Notes: generated by a model not told the origin, from the sequence alone. A DNA stretch of 64,000 nt from Propionicimonas paludicola (GCF_002563675.1 NZ_PDJC01000001.1:1178001-1242000), one strand, 5' to 3'; numbered from the stretch's first letter, positions 26,914 to 36,118 are shown. Program-made: numbers and translations.

Positions 26914-27336
26914 ATGCGCGAAATGGACTATCAAGGGCACTTGACCAGCCTGGCTGAGGACGAATGTCGCCAGCTGCTGGCCGAGCATTGCGTCGGTCGG
27001 GTGTGCTGGCTGGACGGCGAGCAGCTACAGGTGCTGCCGGTGACCTACGCCCTGCACGGCGACCAGATCGTGTTCACTGCCAACCCGGCCAGTGCGCTGG
27101 GTCGGCTGAGCGGTCCGGTGGAGGTCTGCTTCGAGGTGGACGACATCGACGAGCCGACCGCGTCCGGCTGGAGCGTGGTGGCCCGCGGCACCGCCGTGGG
27201 GTCCAGTTCCGGCACCCCGGGCGGGCTGGCTTTGCCTCGAGCCTGGGCGCCCGGTACCCATGAGTTCGCCGTGGTGATCACTCCGGCCGGATACTCCGGA
27301 CGAGCGGTCTCCGGCGCCCTAGCGGAAAGCAGGTAA
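26914..27336 (+). CDS. Pyridoxamine 5'-phosphate oxidase-like (FMN-binding split barrel) protein
   Basis: 140 residues. The split-barrel begins with LAEDECRQLLAEHCVGRVCW and continues VLPVTYALHGDQIVFTANPASALGRL, then VCFEVDDID and GWSVVARGTA, the arrangement of small actinobacterial flavin/F420 binding proteins of the PNPOx-like fold. Substrate is not predictable. The first ATG (26914) is preceded by GGAGCGGAG; a second ATG is three codons in. A universal stress gene follows by 5 bases, a pairing seen in dormancy and stress regulons. Confidence 0.83.
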   Translation: MREMDYQGHLTSLAEDECRQLLAEHCVGRVCWLDGEQLQVLPVTYALHGDQIVFTANPASALGRLSGPVEVCFEVDDIDEPTASGWSVVARGTAVGSSSGTPGGLALPRAWAPGTHEFAVVITPAGYSGRAVSGALAESR

Positions 27337-27341
27337 TCAGC

Positions 27342-28220
27342 GTGACCACACAGTCCCCGGTTCGAGTGCTGGCCGGTTTCGACGGCTCCGACGACGCCTA
27401 TGTGGCGCTGAGTTATGCCATCGCCGAAGCCAAGCATCGCGACGCCGACCTGGTGTTGGCTCACGCCATCGACGACATCGTCTTGAACAGCGCCTGGGGA
27501 GTGGTCTTCGATCCCGAGGAGATCAAGCTCAACGCGGCGGAGATGCTGGCCCGCGCCGTCGATGACGCCGTCGCTGCCGGGCTGGAACGCAGCCGGGTGC
27601 ACACCGAAGTCGTCCTGGGTAACCCGGCGGCCGGCCTGACCAAGCTCAGCCAGAACGCCGCCGTGGTGGTCGTCGGCCGGCGTTCGAGCGAGCAGGGTGA
27701 CAAGCCCTTCGTCGGCTCCACCACGCTGGGCGTGGTCGGCGCGTCCCACGCTCCGGTGATCGCGGTGTCGACCAGTGACGACCCCCATGAGCTGCGCACC
27801 GGGGTGATCGGGGTCGGAGTGGATACCTCGGCCCGCGGTGCCGACGCCCTGCGCTGGGCGCTGGCCGAAGCCAGGGATCACGGCGGACGGGTCGTGGTGA
27901 TGAGCGTGTGCCGGGTTCCGTCGGGTCGATGGCTGCTCGGTGGTCAGCTGACCGTCGAGCAGCAGGACGCGGCGATCGAGGTGACCCGGCAGCGGGTTGC
28001 CGAACTGATCGACCAGCTGAGCCCGGAGTTCCCGGACGTCCCGGTGGACCTCGAGGTGTCCTGTGGCAGCCCGCTGGATGTCCTGACCGTCGAGAGCGCC
28101 GAACTGGACCTGCTGGTGCTCGAGGTGCACGCCTCGTTCCCGACCTACTCGGTCGGTGGGCTGATTCGTGGCTTGCTGGCGCATGGTCGGTGCCCGATCG
28201 GGACCATCACGCCCCGCTGA
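27342..28220 (+). CDS. Universal stress protein with tandem USP domains
   Basis: 292 residues with two USP domains (about 6-140 and 152-290). The first has VLAGFDGSDDAYVALSYA and the nucleotide loop VVVGRRSSEQ followed by GST. The second begins VIGVGVDTSARGADALRWA but its C-terminal loop (LEVHASFPTYSVGG) lacks the G-X9-G-S/T ATP motif, so only the first is likely to bind nucleotide. GTG start, 5 bases after the PNPOx-like gene. Role is general stress or energy limitation survival by family. Confidence 0.93.
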   Translation: MTTQSPVRVLAGFDGSDDAYVALSYAIAEAKHRDADLVLAHAIDDIVLNSAWGVVFDPEEIKLNAAEMLARAVDDAVAAGLERSRVHTEVVLGNPAAGLTKLSQNAAVVVVGRRSSEQGDKPFVGSTTLGVVGASHAPVIAVSTSDDPHELRTGVIGVGVDTSARGADALRWALAEARDHGGRVVVMSVCRVPSGRWLLGGQLTVEQQDAAIEVTRQRVAELIDQLSPEFPDVPVDLEVSCGSPLDVLTVESAELDLLVLEVHASFPTYSVGGLIRGLLAHGRCPIGTITPR

Positions 28221-28244
28221 GCGGACTTCCGTCCGGCGGATCGG

Positions 28245-28259
28245 TAGTCTTGGCCGGCT
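28245..28259 (+). promoter_or_regulatory. -10-like element before hrpA
   Basis: TAGTCT (28245-28250) lies nine bases before the hrpA ATG, giving a leader of two or three bases at most; no ribosome site is visible. Weaker than the six-base cases. Confidence 0.35.
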
Positions 28260-31200
28260 ATGGATCCCGAACTGCCTGAGCTTCACTTCGATGAGGCGCT
28301 GCCGATCAGCGCCCATGTCGAGGAGATCCGCAACGCCCTGATCGCCCACCAGGTGCTGATCGTGGCCGGCGAGACCGGCTCGGGCAAGACCACCCAACTG
28401 CCTAAGATCTGCCTGCTGGCCGGACGCCGCCAGATCGGCCACACCCAGCCCCGACGCCTGGCTGCCCGCAGCGTGGCCGCCCGGATGGCTGAGGAGCTGG
28501 GCGAGCCGCTGGGCCAGACGGTCGGCTTCCAGGTCCGGTTCTCCTCCCAGCGCAGCCGACAGACTCGGGTCAAGGTGATGACCGACGGCATCATGCTGGC
28601 CGAGATCTCCAAGGACCGGGAGCTGCGCCGCTACGACACGATCATCATCGACGAGGCCCACGAGCGCAGCCTGAACATCGACTTCCTACTCGGCTACCTC
28701 AAGCAGCTGCTGCCGCGGCGTCCCGATCTGAAGGTGATCATCACCTCGGCCACCATCGACACCCAGCGGTTCAGCGAGCACTTCGGCGGCGCACCGATCA
28801 TCGAGGTGTCCGGACGCAGCTACCCGGTGGATCTGCGCTACCGGCCGGTGGCCGGAGCCGCCGATCAGCGCGACCGCGACCAGATCGACGCGATCTGTGA
28901 CGCGGTTACCGAGCTGACCGCTCGGCTGGACGGCGACATCCTGGTCTTCTGCTCCGGGGAGCGGGAGATTCGCGATGCCGCCGACGCCATCAATGCCATG
29001 GACCTGCGGTTCACCGAAGTGGTGCCGTTGTACGCCCGGCTGTCGGCAGAGGAGCAGCATCGGGTCTTCGCGGCGCACACCGGACGCCGCATCGTGCTGG
29101 CCACCAATGTGGCCGAGACCTCGATCACGGTGCCCGGAATCCGGTTCGTGATCGACCCCGGCTTCGCCCGGATCTCCCGCTACTCGGCCCGGACCAAGGT
29201 GCAACGGTTGCCGATCGAGCCGATCTCGCAGGCCTCGGCCAACCAGCGGGCCGGCCGCTGCGGACGACTGGGGCCGGGCATCTGCATCCGGCTGTACAGC
29301 GAGGAGGACTTCGCGGCCCGTCCGGAGTTCACCCAGCCGGAGATCCTGCGGACGAACTTGGCCTCGGTCATCCTGCAGATGGCGGAGGCCGGACTCGGCG
29401 ACGTGGAAGGCTTCCCGTTCGTCGAGCCCCCCGACGCCAGTCAGGTCCGCGACGGCGTCCGGCTACTCACCGAGCTGGGGGCGATCGCCGGACGTGACCG
29501 CGGCCACACCAAGACCGGAGTGCGACTGACCGCGATCGGGCGCAAGCTGGCCCGGCTTCCGGTCGACCCGCGACTGGGCCGGATGCTGATCGAAGCCGAC
29601 CGGCTGGGCTGTCTGCGAGAGGTGCTGCCGATCGTGGCCGGGATCACGATTCCCGACGTTCGGGAGCGTCCACTGGACCAGGCCGCGACCGCAGATGCCC
29701 TGCATCGCCGCTTCTGGGCACCGCTGGGCGAGGGCGACCAGGCCAGCCCGGACGGCTCGGACGTGGCCGCGCTGCTCCGGCTGTGGCAGTACCTCAAGGC
29801 GCAACGCAAGGAGCTGTCCGGCAACGCCTTTCGGCGGATGTGCCGCGACGAGTATCTGAACTTCCTGCGGGTGCGGGAGTGGCAGGACCTGCACAGTCAG
29901 CTGCTGGAGGCCGGCAAGGAACTGGGCCTGCACCGCAACGATGCGCCGGCCGACCTGGATCGGGTGCACATCGCCATCCTGTCTGGCCTGGCCTCGCAGA
30001 TCGGCCTGCTCGATCCGCTGAGCCTGGCCAAGCCGGAGCGGGGCCGGCGTCGGGGGCCGGCGGAGTACCTGGGCACCCGCGGGGCGCGGTTCGCGATCAA
30101 CCCGGGATCCAGTGCGGCCCGCAGCAATCCCGAACTGGTGATGGCCGTCGAGCTGGTCGAGACCACGAGACTGTGGGCCCGAACCGTGGCACCGATCAAG
30201 GCCGAGTGGGTCGAGCAGGTGGCCGAGCACCTGATCAAGCGCAGCTACTCAGAGCCGCGCTGGTCGGCCAAGGGTGGGCAGTGCGTTGCCACCGAGCGGG
30301 TCACGCTGCTGGGCGTCCCGATCGTGGCCGGACGGACGGTCAGCTACGCGCGGATCGATCCGGTGGTGGCCCGCGAGGTCTTCATCCAGGCGGCCCTGGT
30401 CGAGGGCCAGTGGCGGACCCGGCATCACTTCTGGGCACGCAATCAGGCGGTCCGCGCCGAGGCCGAGGATCTGGCCGATCGGAACCGTCGTCGCGATCTG
30501 CTGGTCGACGACGCCACCATCGCCGCGTTCTACGCCGCTCGGGTCCCCGCCGACGTGGTCAGCGTCGCGCACTTCGATCGCTGGTGGTCCACGGCGCGGC
30601 GGCAGGATCCGCACCTGCTGGACCTGAGCGTGGACGATCTGGTCGACCCCGAGGTGGCCGTCGATCAGGGTGGCTTCCCGGACGTCTGGTCCACCGGTGA
30701 CCTGGAACTCCCGATCGACTACGCCTTCGACCCGGGCAGCGGTCACGACGGTGTGACTGTCGAGGTGCCGCTGGCCAGGTTGGCCGGCCTCGACCCGGCC
30801 GAGTTCAGCTGGCAGGTGCCCGGGCTGCGCGCCCAGCTGGCCGCCGAGCTGCTGCGCGGCTTGCCCAAGCAGACCAGGACTCGGCTGGTGCCGGTGCCCG
30901 ACACCGCAGCCCGCGCTCTGGCGTGGCTGGAGGATCAGCCCCGGGTCGCCGGCGAGCCGCTGTGGACCGCTCTGGGCCGAGCCGTGCAGGTGCTGGTCGG
31001 GGTGCAGGTGGCCGCCGGCGACTGGGCGCCGGACAAGGTGCCTGAGCATCTACAGGTCCGGTTCCGGATCCAGCAGCAGGGTGCGGCTCCGGTGGTGGGT
31101 CGTGATTTGGGGGAGCTGCAGCGCAGCCTGGCCCCGCGAGTGCAGCGCACGTTGAACGCTGCGGCCGCCCATGTGACTCACCCAGGTGCGACCCGCTGGG

Positions 31201-32027
31201 AGTTCGGCACGCTGCCGATCAGCGTCGAGGCCCCCGAACCGGTGCCGGTGGCATTGGTGGACCGGGTGGATCGGGTGGGGGTAGCGGTCTTCACCGATCT
31301 CGCGGAGGCGAGCCGGTCGCACCGGGCGGGGCTACGTCGGCTGATCGCCTTGACCACAGTGGACCCGACCAACTGGGTGGTCTCCCGGATGTCCAACCAG
31401 ACCAAGCTGGCCTTGGCCACCTCGCCCTATCCGAGCGTGCCGACGCTGCTGGCCGATGCCCGGCTACGGGCGATCGGAGATCTGATGGATCGGGTCGGGG
31501 GACTGGCCGAGGTCCGCGATCAGGCTGGGCTGACTCGACTCACCGACGCGGTGCGCGGTGACGTGGCTGCGTTGATGGCGCAACTGGTCGACACCACGGC
31601 GACCGTGCTCACGCTGGCCGGGCAGGTGCGAGCGCAGTTGCCGCGGGCCGGTCAGGCCACGGCGACCGACGTGGCAGAGCAGTTGCGCGGGCTGGTCTTC
31701 GCCGGATTCATCGCGGCGACCTCGGCCAACGCCTGGCCACACCTGCCGCGGTACTTGCGGGGCGCGTTGCGCCGGCTGGAGACCGACGGCAGCAATCCGA
31801 AACGGGAGGCGGAGGCTGCGGCGGTCATCGCCGAACTGGAGGACGAGTATGGCCAGCTGTGCGACCGGATCACCGGGCCGCTCCCGGTCGAGGTGGCCGA
31901 CCTGGGCTGGCTGCTGGAAGAGTTGCGAGTGAGCCTCTTTGCTCAGTCGCTGGGGACGTCCGTCCCGGTCTCGCCGAAGCGAGTGCGAGCCGCAGTGGCG
32001 GCTGCGGCTCGCAGTCTTGGAATCTAG
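28260..32027 (+). CDS. hrpA: ATP-dependent RNA helicase HrpA
   Basis: 1255 residues, close to E. coli HrpA. Walker A is AGETGSGKTTQLPK, the DEAH box IIIDEAHERSLN, followed by SATIDTQRFS, the helicase C domain with NVAETSITVPG and QRAGRCGR, HA2 and OB domains, and the large HrpA-specific C-terminal DUF3418 region. HrpA resolves collided ribosomes and unwinds structured mRNA in E. coli. Independently transcribed, 39 bases after the universal stress gene. Confidence 0.96.
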   Translation: MDPELPELHFDEALPISAHVEEIRNALIAHQVLIVAGETGSGKTTQLPKICLLAGRRQIGHTQPRRLAARSVAARMAEELGEPLGQTVGFQVRFSSQRSRQTRVKVMTDGIMLAEISKDRELRRYDTIIIDEAHERSLNIDFLLGYLKQLLPRRPDLKVIITSATIDTQRFSEHFGGAPIIEVSGRSYPVDLRYRPVAGAADQRDRDQIDAICDAVTELTARLDGDILVFCSGEREIRDAADAINAMDLRFTEVVPLYARLSAEEQHRVFAAHTGRRIVLATNVAETSITVPGIRFVIDPGFARISRYSARTKVQRLPIEPISQASANQRAGRCGRLGPGICIRLYSEEDFAARPEFTQPEILRTNLASVILQMAEAGLGDVEGFPFVEPPDASQVRDGVRLLTELGAIAGRDRGHTKTGVRLTAIGRKLARLPVDPRLGRMLIEADRLGCLREVLPIVAGITIPDVRERPLDQAATADALHRRFWAPLGEGDQASPDGSDVAALLRLWQYLKAQRKELSGNAFRRMCRDEYLNFLRVREWQDLHSQLLEAGKELGLHRNDAPADLDRVHIAILSGLASQIGLLDPLSLAKPERGRRRGPAEYLGTRGARFAINPGSSAARSNPELVMAVELVETTRLWARTVAPIKAEWVEQVAEHLIKRSYSEPRWSAKGGQCVATERVTLLGVPIVAGRTVSYARIDPVVAREVFIQAALVEGQWRTRHHFWARNQAVRAEAEDLADRNRRRDLLVDDATIAAFYAARVPADVVSVAHFDRWWSTARRQDPHLLDLSVDDLVDPEVAVDQGGFPDVWSTGDLELPIDYAFDPGSGHDGVTVEVPLARLAGLDPAEFSWQVPGLRAQLAAELLRGLPKQTRTRLVPVPDTAARALAWLEDQPRVAGEPLWTALGRAVQVLVGVQVAAGDWAPDKVPEHLQVRFRIQQQGAAPVVGRDLGELQRSLAPRVQRTLNAAAAHVTHPGATRWEFGTLPISVEAPEPVPVALVDRVDRVGVAVFTDLAEASRSHRAGLRRLIALTTVDPTNWVVSRMSNQTKLALATSPYPSVPTLLADARLRAIGDLMDRVGGLAEVRDQAGLTRLTDAVRGDVAALMAQLVDTTATVLTLAGQVRAQLPRAGQATATDVAEQLRGLVFAGFIAATSANAWPHLPRYLRGALRRLETDGSNPKREAEAAAVIAELEDEYGQLCDRITGPLPVEVADLGWLLEELRVSLFAQSLGTSVPVSPKRVRAAVAAAARSLGI

Positions 32028-32036
32028 GAGGGCTGC

Positions 32037-32216
32037 TTACACAACCCAGGCAGCTCGCCGGTCCCGCTCGGCGAGGAGCGGGACACGGCGGGTCCGCCGA
32101 TCGTCACCGAGGAGGTGGTGGCGACCGAGGCTTCGGGGGGCATCTTCTTGACCGATGAGTTCGAGCTCAGCAATGAGGCGCTCGTAGTCGCGATCGGTCA
32201 CACGTCGGCTCAACAT
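32037..32216 (-). CDS. Hypothetical 59-residue ORF divergent from LysR gene
   Basis: I do not recognise it. It begins MLSRRVTDRDYERLIAEL and is Arg/Leu-rich, ending RRAAWVV. It fills most of the otherwise empty 270-base gap between hrpA and the LysR gene, convergent with hrpA and divergent from LysR, the classic place for a LysR target. Third-codon GC is moderate and no good ribosome site precedes the ATG, so it may be spurious. The hrpA terminator hairpin lies inside it. Confidence 0.33.
   Translation of the reverse strand: MLSRRVTDRDYERLIAELELIGQEDAPRSLGRHHLLGDDRRTRRVPLLAERDRRAAWVV
32061..32084. terminator. Hairpin after hrpA
   Basis: GTCCCGCTC-GGCGAG-GAGCGGGAC is a perfect 9-bp stem 33 bases after the hrpA stop. 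No T-run follows. Confidence 0.55.
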
Positions 32217-32240
32217 GGGAAAATCATCTCGGGTTTTACT

Positions 32241-32297
32241 GTTCGGGACAAGCTGACTTTTCCGAACAATCGTTCGGCAATGCCTTATAATGTGGTC
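32241..32297 (+). promoter_or_regulatory. LysR-gene promoter with CCGAAC/GTTCGG palindrome (LexA-box-like)
   Basis: TATAAT (32286-32291), a perfect -10, ends six bases before the LysR ATG at 32298. In the -35 zone, CCGAAC-AATC-GTTCGG (32262-32277) is a perfect 6-bp-arm palindrome whose core CGAACAATCGTTCG fits the SOS box CGAAC-N4-GTTCG. A third half-site GTTCGG at 32241 is 31 bases upstream, three helical turns. Either LexA or the LysR protein itself may bind. Confidence 0.65.
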
Positions 32298-33200
32298 ATG
32301 CTGGATTTGAACCGACTTCGCATCTTCCGTTCGGTGGTTGCCAGTGGCTCGGTGAACGACACCGCGCGGCTGCTGGGCTACACGCCATCCACCGTCAGTC
32401 AGCACCTGCACACCTTGGAGCGGGAGGTGGGTTTCCCGCTGGTGGAGCGGGTCGGACGCGGCATTCGTCCGACCGCAGCCGGCCACTCCCTGGCCGCAGC
32501 GAGCGCGCCGGTGCTGGAGGCCATGGCCGAGCTGGAAGCCCAGGCCCGCGACCTGCGGCACGGTGCTTCGACCCGACTGACCGTGCGCTCATTCGCCTCG
32601 GCGGCCTACACCTGGATGCCGGCCGTGGCCCGGACGCTCCGAGTGGAGTACCCGGAGATCGCCTTCGAGCTGTCGATCAACGAGGCCGACACCTCCGAGG
32701 CCGCCGGCCAGGCCGACATCGAGGTGCACACCGAGTTGCCGTCCGACCCGGTGGTGGTGCCTTCGGCCTATGCCCGGATCGAGCTGGCCACCGACGACTT
32801 CCTGGTGGCGCTCCCGCCCGACCATCCCAAGGCGGGCGCGGACACCATCGACCTGGCCGAGTTCGCCCAGGACGACTGGGTGCAGTACGACTTCCGTGAT
32901 CCGATGGCGAACCGGCTCTACGAGCAGGCCTGTGCGCAGGCCGGCTTCACGCCGCGGTTGGCCGCACGAGCCCAGGACCACGTCACCGGGCTGGCCTTCG
33001 TTGCGGCCGGGGTCGGCATCGCCCTGGTGCCGCAGTTGGCACTGCGCTGGTCGGGCTTCGATGTGGCCTATGTGCGCCCGATCAACCCGACTCCGCAGCG
33101 TCGGATCGTGGCCCTGGTCCGAGACAGTGTGCGCAACAATGCCGCCGCCATGCGCGCGGTAGGCGTCCTGGCTGAACTGGGGCGCAAACTCCAGCGATGA
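32298..33200 (+). CDS. LysR-family transcriptional regulator
   Basis: 300 residues. The N-terminal winged helix is MLDLNRLRIFRSVVASGSVN with ARLLGYTPSTVSQHLHTLER (about 20-40), followed by the substrate-binding domain (about 88-295). The ATG at 32298 is chosen because the helix-turn-helix starts there and TATAAT lies six bases before; the open frame upstream runs through the promoter. The ligand is unknown. The lysR-PAC2-tesB gene spacing (18 and 3 bases) allows some co-transcription, but PAC2 has its own -10. Confidence 0.93.
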   Translation: MLDLNRLRIFRSVVASGSVNDTARLLGYTPSTVSQHLHTLEREVGFPLVERVGRGIRPTAAGHSLAAASAPVLEAMAELEAQARDLRHGASTRLTVRSFASAAYTWMPAVARTLRVEYPEIAFELSINEADTSEAAGQADIEVHTELPSDPVVVPSAYARIELATDDFLVALPPDHPKAGADTIDLAEFAQDDWVQYDFRDPMANRLYEQACAQAGFTPRLAARAQDHVTGLAFVAAGVGIALVPQLALRWSGFDVAYVRPINPTPQRRIVALVRDSVRNNAAAMRAVGVLAELGRKLQR

Positions 33201-33206
33201 GCCGGG

Positions 33207-33218
33207 TACAGTGGCGGA
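33207..33218 (+). promoter_or_regulatory. -10 element for leaderless PAC2 gene start
   Basis: TACAGT (33207-33212) ends six bases before the ATG at 33219, repeating the leaderless geometry. Confidence 0.48.
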
Positions 33219-34118
33219 ATGCTTGACCCACGGCAGCTGTACTCCTTGGACCCGGATCTGGCGGCGTCCTTGGGTGGCTCACGTCCGGCCCTCCTGCACC
33301 TGCTGGACGGGTACATCGACGCCGGCTCGGTGACCCACCAGGCCGCGGCGTATCTGCTCAGTGTCTGTGAGCACGAGGTGCTGGCCGAGTTCGATCACGA
33401 TCAGCTTCACGACTATCGCTCGCGCCGGCCACAGCTGGTCTTCGACACCAACTCCTGGGTCTCGCTGACCGACTACTCGCTGGTCCTGCACCGACTGCTG
33501 GACGCCACCGGCAAGCCCTTCTTGCTGTTCACCGGCCCGGAGCCGGACACGCAGTGGAACCGGACGTGTGCGGCCGTGCTTGGTCTGGCCGAGCAGCTGC
33601 AGGTTTCCCGGCTGATCACCGTGTCCGGAGTGCCGATGGCGGTTCCGCACAGCCGTCCGACCCTGGTCACGGCACATGCCACCGACCCGGCCGTGGTCTC
33701 GGGCAACCCGATGTGGATCGACCGGGTGCAGCTTCCGGGCAGCTTCTCGCACGTCTTGGAGTACCGGGCCGGCCAGGCCGGTCTGCTGGCTCAGGGCTTC
33801 GTGGCCCACGTCCCGCACTACCTGGCGCAGGCCACCTTCCCGCAGGCCGTCCGGGCCGTGCTGGAGCGGGTCGCGGCTACCGCCGAGCTGACCATCGACT
33901 TCCAGCCGCTGGCCGAGCAGGCGGCAGCGAACCTGGCCACGATCGCAGCAGAGACCTCCGACGACGCCGAGTTCCCGGCCGTGGTCGCCGCTCTGGAAGA
34001 GCAGTACGACCGGCTGGCCGCCAATGGTGCCGCCTCGCTGCCCACGGCGGAGGAGATCGGTGCTGCCGTCGAGCAGTTCCTGGCCGAGCAGGATCCGCCC
34101 CCGGACTTCCGGAGATAG
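33219..34118 (+). CDS. PAC2 family protein
   Basis: 299 residues related to the archaeal/eukaryotic proteasome assembly chaperone 2 fold: YIDAGSVTHQAAAYLL, then FDHDQLHDYRSRRP, LLFTGPEPDTQWNRTCAAV and ITVSGVPMAVPHSRP. PAC2 proteins are universal in Actinobacteria, including species without proteasomes, and their role is not established. No proteasome gene is in this window. tesB starts 3 bases after the stop. Confidence 0.92.
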   Translation: MLDPRQLYSLDPDLAASLGGSRPALLHLLDGYIDAGSVTHQAAAYLLSVCEHEVLAEFDHDQLHDYRSRRPQLVFDTNSWVSLTDYSLVLHRLLDATGKPFLLFTGPEPDTQWNRTCAAVLGLAEQLQVSRLITVSGVPMAVPHSRPTLVTAHATDPAVVSGNPMWIDRVQLPGSFSHVLEYRAGQAGLLAQGFVAHVPHYLAQATFPQAVRAVLERVAATAELTIDFQPLAEQAAANLATIAAETSDDAEFPAVVAALEEQYDRLAANGAASLPTAEEIGAAVEQFLAEQDPPPDFRR

Positions 34119-34121
34119 CCG

Positions 34122-34985
34122 GTGCCGGGCAGCGTCGCTGAGTTCATCAGCCTGCTCGAGCTGGAGCAGCTCTCCACCGACGAGTTCGTCGCGGTCGGAG
34201 CCGACCCGCAGTCAGGGATGTTGCAGCGGGTCTTCGGTGGCCAGGTGCTGGCTCAGGCGCTGACCGCCGGCTATCGGACCGTCGCCGATGATCGAGTCGC
34301 TCACTCGCTGGGCGCCTACTTCCTTCGGGCCGGAATCTTCGGCGTTCCGATCAGCTACCGGGTGGAGCGCACCCGGGACGGTGGCAGCTTCTCCACCCGG
34401 CGGGTGCTGGCCAGCCAGCAGGGCAAGCCGATCTTCTCGATGGTGGCCTCCTTCCACGTGGACGAGCCCGGGCTGGACCACTCCGATGTGATGCCACTGG
34501 ACGTCCCCGCACCGGAGGACTGCCCGCCGCTGTCGGAGGTGCTCGGCGCCCGCGGCGGACGAGCTGCGGCGGCCTGGCAGAGCGAATGGGGAGTGATCGA
34601 GACCCGCTTCGCCTCGGACACCTCCAGCTTCGACCCCACAGCGCGCCGAGACGCCGAGATGAAGGTCTGGGTACGGGCCAGTAGTCCGCTGCCCGATGTC
34701 GGATGGTTGCACCAGGCGATGCTGGCGTACGCCAGCGACTTGACCCTGCTCGCGGTGAGCACGGTGCCGCATCCGGTGGAGTTCGCCGGCCCGAAGATGC
34801 AGGTGGCCTCGGTGAATCACTCGATGTGGTTCCACCGGCCGGCCCGCGCGGATGAGTGGCTGCTCTACGACCAGGTGTCGCCGTCGGCCTCGTCCGGGCT
34901 CGGCTTCAGCTTCGGGCGGATGTTCGCCGGTGGCGGGCTGGCCGCGTCCTGCGCCCAGGAGGGCCTGATCCGGCTGATCGACTAA
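34122..34985 (+). CDS. tesB: Acyl-CoA thioesterase II
   Basis: 287 residues with the double hot-dog fold. The catalytic Asp/Ser/Gln set is present in order: YASDLTLL, NHSMWFHR and AQEGLIR. RVFGGQVLAQAL in the N-terminal half is the TesB signature. It hydrolyses medium and long acyl-CoAs. GTG start 3 bases after PAC2, so coupled. A strong terminator follows. Confidence 0.95.
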   Translation: MPGSVAEFISLLELEQLSTDEFVAVGADPQSGMLQRVFGGQVLAQALTAGYRTVADDRVAHSLGAYFLRAGIFGVPISYRVERTRDGGSFSTRRVLASQQGKPIFSMVASFHVDEPGLDHSDVMPLDVPAPEDCPPLSEVLGARGGRAAAAWQSEWGVIETRFASDTSSFDPTARRDAEMKVWVRASSPLPDVGWLHQAMLAYASDLTLLAVSTVPHPVEFAGPKMQVASVNHSMWFHRPARADEWLLYDQVSPSASSGLGFSFGRMFAGGGLAASCAQEGLIRLID

Positions 34986-35030
34986 ACGGCGCCGGCCCCG
35001 GGCGAGCGCGGTGCCCGGGGCCGACGCCGT
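34986..35030. terminator. Bidirectional terminator between tesB and sigma factor gene
   Basis: ACGGCG-C-CGGCCCCGGGC (34986-35003), loop GAGCGCGGT, GCCCGGGGCCG-A-CGCCGT (35013-35030): 17 of 18 positions pair with a single C-A mismatch. It starts right after the tesB stop and precedes the minus-strand sigma stop. Confidence 0.85.
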
Positions 35031-35046
35031 CGGCTTGGTGCTGCGG

Positions 35047-35997
35047 TCAGGCCGCTTCGGCCCCGCTGCGCAGCTTGTTGATCGCGTGCCGCTCGATCTG
35101 GCGGACCCGCTCGGCGGTGATTCCCCAGATCTCGGCGATGTCGGCGAGCTTGGCCTGACGGCCGTCCAGGAGCCCGTAGCGACGGCGGACGACATCAGCC
35201 GAGCGCTCGTCGAGAGTCTCCAGCATCGCCTCCAGCCGGGCCCGATCCTCGGCGTCCAACACGACTTCGTCGGGTCCGGGGGAGAGCTCACGGGCCAACA
35301 GATCACCCAGGGCGGTGTCGCCGTCCTCTTCGATCGGGGCGTCCAGGCTGACGTGGTCACGGGCCAGCCGGAGCAGATCGATGACCTGCTCCTCGGTGAT
35401 CCCCAGCTCGGCGGCGATCTCGACCAGCTCCGGGTCGCGACCCAGGCGACGCTCCAGGGTGCGGCGGACCGCCGAGACCTGGTTCACCTGCTCGGCCACG
35501 TGCACCGGGAGCCGGACGATGCGTCCCTGCTGGGCGATGCCGCGGGAGATCGACTGACGCACCCACCAGGTGGCGTAGGTCGAGAACTTGAAGCCCTTGG
35601 TGTAGTCGAACTTCTCGACGGCCCGGATCAGGCCGGTGTTGCCTTCCTGGACCAGGTCGAGCAGCGGAAGCTGGGAGCGTCCGTATTTGCGAGCGACCGA
35701 GACGACCAGGCGCAGGTTCGCGGTGATGAACCGCTGCATGGCGCGTTCGCCCTCGTCGGCGATGGCGTGAAGCTCTTCGTCGGTGGCGTCGCCGCGGAGC
35801 CGGACTGCCTCTTCGGCGCTGATGGTGCCGTCGAGCAGGGCCTGGGCGAACCGACCGGCCTCGATCAGCCGAGCGAGCTCGACTTCCTCCGGCGCGGTGA
35901 GCAGCGGGGTCTTGGCGATCCCGTCGAGGTAGAGGCCGACTGCGTCCTTACCGTCGATGCCATCGGTGCTGCGGACTCGGTGTGCGGTAGCAATCAC
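35047..35997 (-). CDS. sigB: RNA polymerase sigma factor, SigB-type (group 2)
   Basis: 316 residues from a GTG at 35997 that follows AAGGGAGTTCAC; the open frame extends 8 codons upstream. Region 1.2 is DAVGLYLDGIAKTPLL, region 2 has [20 protein letters not shown] and YATWWVRQSISRGI, and region 4 ends ITAERVRQIERHAINKL. The acidic N-terminal region 1.1 of a principal sigma is missing, so it is a primary-like alternative factor such as SigB/HrdD, usually for stress and stationary phase. Close to rpoD (38419), as sigA and sigB are in Corynebacteria and mycobacteria. Confidence 0.9.
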   Translation of the reverse strand: MIATAHRVRSTDGIDGKDAVGLYLDGIAKTPLLTAPEEVELARLIEAGRFAQALLDGTISAEEAVRLRGDATDEELHAIADEGERAMQRFITANLRLVVSVARKYGRSQLPLLDLVQEGNTGLIRAVEKFDYTKGFKFSTYATWWVRQSISRGIAQQGRIVRLPVHVAEQVNQVSAVRRTLERRLGRDPELVEIAAELGITEEQVIDLLRLARDHVSLDAPIEEDGDTALGDLLARELSPGPDEVVLDAEDRARLEAMLETLDERSADVVRRRYGLLDGRQAKLADIAEIWGITAERVRQIERHAINKLRSGAEAA

Positions 35998-36118
35998 GTG
36001 AACTCCCTTTCGCTGTCTCACTCAGTACAACGTGTGGGAGGGGTGGTTTTGTGCCACTGACGTGGCCGAAGCTACCCAGAAGGCAACCTGGAGGGCCAGA
36101 TCAAGACTGTGGTCTGAT

